From an uncultured Clostridium sp. (lineage in GTDB: Bacteria; Bacillota; Clostridia; Lachnospirales; Lachnospiraceae): a stretch of 17,212 nucleotides of DNA. Positions 13,957-17,212 of this stretch are shown here, piece after piece. The translations under genes were made by a program, and so were the position numbers. The notes below the pieces were generated by a model, which saw only the letters and a list, made by a program, of their open reading frames with translations, was not told the DNA's origin and did not search any database. Location of the stretch: the NCBI GenBank assembly GCA_900552885.1, contig USBM01000015.1, positions 1 through 17,212 of the forward strand, in the 5' to 3' direction. Positions within the stretch are counted from its first letter, which is position 1, and every line of letters begins with the position of its first letter.

Positions 13957-15114
13957 TTATCCTCCGGTATTCCATCGTACATTTGTCGTCAGGATCACAA
14001 TCGCAATGGACAGAATCGATAGTACCAGAGAGGTTCCTGCTGCCCGTACCAATATGCCGGTACTGTCACATGCCCCCTGAATTCCGGCAAGAATCCGTTT
14101 ATCACTGACCGGCTGTATGAATGCCAGAATCACTCTATATGCAACATAAAAACTAAACATTTTGAGCAGTGGAATGCCACCTAATACCAATAATAAAAGA
14201 ACTGCCGATATTCCCACACAATTCTTGATCAATACTCCTGCGCCTAACAAAATGGTACCAAGTGCAGAAAAGGAACTTCCACCCGGAATTACCGAAAGTC
14301 CCTTTTGTAATACACTATATTTTGCATTATCATACACCGGCACTAAGATGCTTTTCATCACATTTAAACCGATAATTCCCGTCCCGACCGCTTTCAATAT
14401 AAAACAGACCGACTGTTTGATCAGTGCCGCTAACTTAGAAAACCGATCCTTTGACTGAATCTGATTGAGTACGACTACGAGAAAATAAACCCGGATTGCC
14501 GGAAGGACAAGATACAGTAATACTTTCTCTAATAAAGCCAGCATGCCAAGAAACATCGAATTGACCATCTGCGAAGTAGTCAGTCCGCTGCATAATACAA
14601 GCGACATATAAAATGCCGGAAGCAGACATTCCATCAACTCCTTGATGTAACAAATGAGCTTCTCCGCCATGTCATATACTAACGAAAAGGATTGTAACAG
14701 CAACATTGCGATCATCAGATAGGTAATATAGAATCCCTGTTCCCCGACATAGCTGACTTTCAATATTGATGAATAATTATGAAAGACTGCTGCGATCACA
14801 ACCAGCAACAATAACTTGATCAGCAAGGTTCTATTTTCTAATACCTCCACTAACATTCCCCGATAGAAACTTTCCAAGGCTTTCTGTATTGCTCCTTCCA
14901 CGTCCCCACTCATAAGAATCCGGAATACATCCTGAAAGGATATATCCTCTTCCATTCCATATGCCCGCCGGATTCCATTTAAGTCGGCATCTAATCCTTC
15001 AAGATCCACCGCCTCTTCATATTCTTCTATATATGGTTCCTTTGCATAGACCGGACGGGATATTCCTAATATGTAAAAACATACGATACCAATTATCCAG
15101 AATCGATTGCGCAT
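13957..15114 (-). CDS. spoIIIAE: Stage III sporulation protein AE
   Basis: Encodes 385 residues (B. subtilis about 399). The first 24 residues look like a signal peptide (hydrophobic core at 6-18, possible cleavage after VYA). A charged region to about residue 95 is followed by seven or eight membrane helices, among them LLIKLLLLVVIAAVF near 97 and AVLLLLVLGGIPLL near 299. SpoIIIAE is the large polytopic membrane protein of the channel complex and resembles transporter-like export components. The conserved stretch GLSVIPGGSSFSALGTILLG lies near 269-288. ATG 15114 has an AAGGTGG ribosome binding site that is only moderate. It begins 16 nt after spoIIIAD. Confidence 0.96.
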   Translation of the reverse strand: MRNRFWIIGIVCFYILGISRPVYAKEPYIEEYEEAVDLEGLDADLNGIRRAYGMEEDISFQDVFRILMSGDVEGAIQKALESFYRGMLVEVLENRTLLIKLLLLVVIAAVFHNYSSILKVSYVGEQGFYITYLMIAMLLLQSFSLVYDMAEKLICYIKELMECLLPAFYMSLVLCSGLTTSQMVNSMFLGMLALLEKVLLYLVLPAIRVYFLVVVLNQIQSKDRFSKLAALIKQSVCFILKAVGTGIIGLNVMKSILVPVYDNAKYSVLQKGLSVIPGGSSFSALGTILLGAGVLIKNCVGISAVLLLLVLGGIPLLKMFSFYVAYRVILAFIQPVSDKRILAGIQGACDSTGILVRAAGTSLVLSILSIAIVILTTNVRWNTGG

Positions 15115-15130
15115 ATCTTCACCACCTTCT

Positions 15131-15517
15131 CTACGGCAGTACCGATGTGATCGTATTCACAATGGCAAGCAGGATGGGCATACTCATTACCATCATCGTA
15201 AGTTTTCCCCCAATCTCAATCTGTCCGGCGACTGACATAAATCCCGATTCCCTGCACACATTTGAGACAAACTCACACAAATAAGAAATGCCGACAATCT
15301 TTAGTAAAATCTCAAAATACCCGGACTCTAACCCAATATCTTCCATTACTCCATCTAAGAATTCCATCACAAAGGTAAGCCTGCCTACAGCATAAAATAG
15401 TACAAACATACTTAATAAAAAAGACAGATAGATCCACACCGGACTTCCCATCTGTTTTAATTGAAGTGCAAGTAATACACCAACCATTACCCCACACATA
15501 ATCTTATAAAAACTCAT
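15131..15517 (-). CDS. spoIIIAD: Stage III sporulation protein AD
   Basis: Encodes 128 residues, near the usual 130. It is a small membrane protein with helices near residues 5-20 (MCGVMVGVLLALQL), 27-45 (VWIYLSFLLSMFVLFYAVG), 66-84 (FEILLKIVGISYLCEFVSN) and 105-125. The order spoIIIAC-AD-AE and the sequence VGISYLCEFVSNVCRESG identify it; this region is conserved in the family. SpoIIIAC and AD resemble each other and are thought to form part of the channel core in the mother-cell membrane. ATG 15517 has GAGGT upstream that overlaps the end of spoIIIAC, with a 9-nt gap. Confidence 0.94.
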   Translation of the reverse strand: MSFYKIMCGVMVGVLLALQLKQMGSPVWIYLSFLLSMFVLFYAVGRLTFVMEFLDGVMEDIGLESGYFEILLKIVGISYLCEFVSNVCRESGFMSVAGQIEIGGKLTMMVMSMPILLAIVNTITSVLP

Positions 15518-15526
15518 ATTAAGACC

Positions 15527-15721
15527 TCACAATCCAAATAAACTCTGCATGGATTGAAACAGTTCCACTACATAAGGAAGGAGCCAGGTAAGCACTACGA
15601 TAATACCTGCCATTGTCACAAAAAATGCCTGATCGTCCCGCCCAGCATGTTTCAACACCTGATTCAGTAATGCTATCACAATTCCAAGTGCTGCTATTTT
15701 TATGATAATCTCAACCGGCAT
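15527..15721 (-). CDS. spoIIIAC: Stage III sporulation protein AC
   Basis: Encodes 64 residues, the family's normal size (about 68). There are two membrane helices, near residues 5-22 (IIIKIAALGIVIALLNQV) and 33-55 (FFVTMAGIIVVLTWLLPYVV), with the conserved polar linker KHAGRDDQA between them. It is a small component of the SpoIIIA channel in the mother-cell membrane. ATG 15721 follows AAGGAGAG. It lies 42 nt after spoIIIAB and 9 nt before spoIIIAD. Nothing unusual was seen. Confidence 0.95.
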   Translation of the reverse strand: MPVEIIIKIAALGIVIALLNQVLKHAGRDDQAFFVTMAGIIVVLTWLLPYVVELFQSMQSLFGL

Positions 15722-15763
15722 AACTGTTCTCTCCTTATTGCTTTCTGTTGATGGATACTTTCT

Positions 15764-16291
15764 CTACAGGAACAGGATACATGTCATAAAACCAATAAAT
15801 GCACTGATGGATACAATCATTTTCTTCTTCTGTTTGATCTCTTTTTCCAAATTCCTGCGGTTATGTTCAATCTGTAATGCTACATAATCTAATGCCTTGC
15901 TCTGCACTGCCGTATCCAATGTTCCCAGCTTGTCCTTTAGGGCAAATAACGGCTCCATATCCTCCCGTTTCAGAGCGGATCGTTCATATAACTGCTCCGT
16001 CTCTTCTATCCAGACATCCGCAAACATCATACGATCCTTGTCCTGCAACCGCTTTGCCATATTGAAAAACCAATCAGAAAAAGGGGCTTTCTCCTGAATA
16101 CTCATTTTTTCAAAACAAACAGGCAGCGGATTCGACATATATTGAATCTCGCTTTTTAATTGCAACAAAATACTATACAATCTGCGAAGCTCAGTTTCCC
16201 TTTGGTCTAGTCTGACATTCAACGAATACGCAAGATACCCACTACTGCCTAACACAAGGACTGAACCCATCATTTTGAAAATGATCTCCAT
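15764..16291 (-). CDS. spoIIIAB: Stage III sporulation protein AB
   Basis: Encodes 175 residues from ATG 16291, which has AGGAGGG seven nt upstream; B. subtilis SpoIIIAB has 171. The frame stays open to 16372, but that would overlap spoIIIAA and add a non-family leader. A membrane helix near residues 5-20 (FKMMGSVLVLGSSGYL) and one at the C-terminus (KMIVSISAFIGFMTCILFL) flank a helical cytoplasmic domain. The middle has LRRLYSILLQLKSEIQYM, similar to GspF-type secretion platform proteins. It is thought to work with the ATPase SpoIIIAA in the mother cell. It lies 34 nt after spoIIIAA. Confidence 0.94.
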   Translation of the reverse strand: MEIIFKMMGSVLVLGSSGYLAYSLNVRLDQRETELRRLYSILLQLKSEIQYMSNPLPVCFEKMSIQEKAPFSDWFFNMAKRLQDKDRMMFADVWIEETEQLYERSALKREDMEPLFALKDKLGTLDTAVQSKALDYVALQIEHNRRNLEKEIKQKKKMIVSISAFIGFMTCILFL

Positions 16292-16325
16292 CTGCATCCC
16301 TCCTGATCGTTTCAAAGATTTATCT

Positions 16326-17212
16326 TTAAGCGGGCAGCTTATTGGCAAATAATACACTTCCTCTCTCATCAAATATCGTCTCTACCTGTCCGGGTGTCTT
16401 TCCCCCTGCTAACACAATAAAACGTTTGAACATCTTTTCTTCTACCAGCTTACGAAGTATTGGCTTATTTTTGATATCCTCAATCGAAGAACCGTGTACC
16501 GTTGCAATGATCTGGCAGCCACAATTCATTACATACGCAAGTGCCTCAATGTCTTCCCTCTTTCCAATCTCATCCACCGCGATCACAACCGGCGACATAC
16601 TACGGATCATCATTAGCATTCCCTCTGCTTTTGGGCAACAGTCTAAGACGTCCGTCCGCATTCCGACATCATTTTGCGGAATTCCCAGATAACAGGCTCC
16701 AATCTCTGAACGCTCATCCACTACACCGACACTGATTCCCGGATGAATCTCATCTCCATTCGATACCAGCCGCACAATATCACGCAGTAATGTTGTCTTA
16801 CCACATCCGGGCGGCGAGATGATCAGGGTATGACAGATTCTGTCATTTTCATATATGTATGGCAAAATGCCGGCTCCACATCCCTTCTTCTCATGTGACA
16901 TACGGATATTGATAAACGAAATGTGCTTCACACTCTTCACCTTTCCCTGCTCTAAGATTACTTTTCCTGCCAATCCGATCCGATGACCGCCCTGCACCGT
17001 GATAAATCCCTGCCGTATCTCATCCTCGTATGCATAAAGAGAAAAACTGCTGATATATTCCAGTGTCTCCTTCACATCATTTGTCGTGACGATATATCCC
17101 TCTTTTGCTTGTCTTAACAGCCTGCCACTCTCCGACATGAAATACTCGCCACCTGCATATAACAAAATAAACGGTTCATTGGTTCGAAGCCGCAGTTCTT
17201 GTAAACATTCAT
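16326..17212 (-). CDS. spoIIIAA: Stage III sporulation protein AA, secretion-type ATPase (5' end outside window)
   Basis: The frame is open to the window's right edge, with about 294 codons visible. The first visible residues, ECLQELRLRTNEPF, match the conserved start of the family domain (EIRLR-like), so only a few dozen residues are missing; B. subtilis SpoIIIAA has 307. Walker A SPPGCGKTT is at 16791-16817, Walker B VVIAVDEIG at about 16563-16589, and VVDERSEIGA lies between them. SpoIIIAA is a mother-cell ATPase related to type II and IV secretion ATPases that is needed for channel function and forespore sigma-G activity. It is the first gene of the operon, which in Bacillus is transcribed by sigma-E; the promoter is outside this window. 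The TTG at 17165 is internal, not a start. Confidence 0.95.
   Translation of the reverse strand, partial: ECLQELRLRTNEPFILLYAGGEYFMSESGRLLRQAKEGYIVTTNDVKETLEYISSFSLYAYEDEIRQGFITVQGGHRIGLAGKVILEQGKVKSVKHISFINIRMSHEKKGCGAGILPYIYENDRICHTLIISPPGCGKTTLLRDIVRLVSNGDEIHPGISVGVVDERSEIGACYLGIPQNDVGMRTDVLDCCPKAEGMLMMIRSMSPVVIAVDEIGKREDIEALAYVMNCGCQIIATVHGSSIEDIKNKPILRKLVEEKMFKRFIVLAGGKTPGQVETIFDERGSVLFANKLPA

Noticed and set aside
16292..16372. 27-residue N-terminal extension of spoIIIAB
   Set aside because: It overlaps spoIIIAA, while AGGAGGG before ATG 16291 and the family length fit the shorter protein.
1..17212. tRNA or rRNA genes, CRISPR arrays, insertion sequences, phage or defence genes
   Set aside because: None seen; coding is dense and all genes fit chromosomal core functions.

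Overview
The window joins two pieces of Firmicutes (Bacillota) DNA. Bases 1 to about 1160 are AT-rich (about 30% G+C in lines sampled by eye) and read on the + strand. They hold the 3' end of recX, a complete yhaM-type exoribonuclease gene, and the promoter-like box, ribosome binding site and first codons of a third gene. From about 1175 to 17212 every gene is on the - strand, G+C is higher (about 45-50% in sampled lines), and gene order is the classic sporulation and housekeeping block of endospore-forming Clostridia and Bacilli. Protein style suggests a gut-type Clostridia, perhaps Lachnospiraceae; this is a guess from sequence character. The two pieces meet tail to tail near 1165-1180, inside two open frames. 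This is either a chimeric assembly or a real rearrangement.

Read in the direction of transcription (right to left), the large piece begins with the spoIIIA operon: spoIIIAA (its 5' end is cut off by the window edge), AB, AC, AD, AE, AF, AG and AH. Its products form the mother-cell half of the SpoIIIA-SpoIIQ channel into the engulfed forespore. A sigma-A-like promoter between 12019 and 12048 then precedes a second cluster: an Asp23/YloU family gene, nusB, xseA, xseB, ispA, dxs, tlyA, nadK, argR and recN. Spacing is tight (1 to 28 nt, with one 89-nt hairpin-bearing gap after the Asp23 gene), so it is probably one operon. It covers transcription antitermination, exonuclease VII, isoprenoid precursor synthesis, rRNA methylation, NADP synthesis, arginine control and DNA repair. 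A strong intrinsic terminator after recN separates it from spoIVB, whose S55 protease triad is intact.

The most notable item comes after spoIVB. At the position where spo0A, the master regulator of sporulation, normally lies there is a gene whose receiver domain aligns well with Spo0A but has lost its phosphorylation chemistry: the acidic pair is Asn-His, the phospho-acceptor Asp is Asn, and the switch Thr is Ala. The 224-nt gap in front of it carries two exact matches to the Spo0A binding box (TGNCGAA). The gene runs into the junction at the end of its receiver domain, so whether it ever had a DNA-binding domain cannot be seen here.

No rRNA, tRNA, CRISPR array, insertion sequence or phage gene was found. 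No gene-free stretch exceeds 300 bases; the longest, 1482-1705, is described as a regulatory region.
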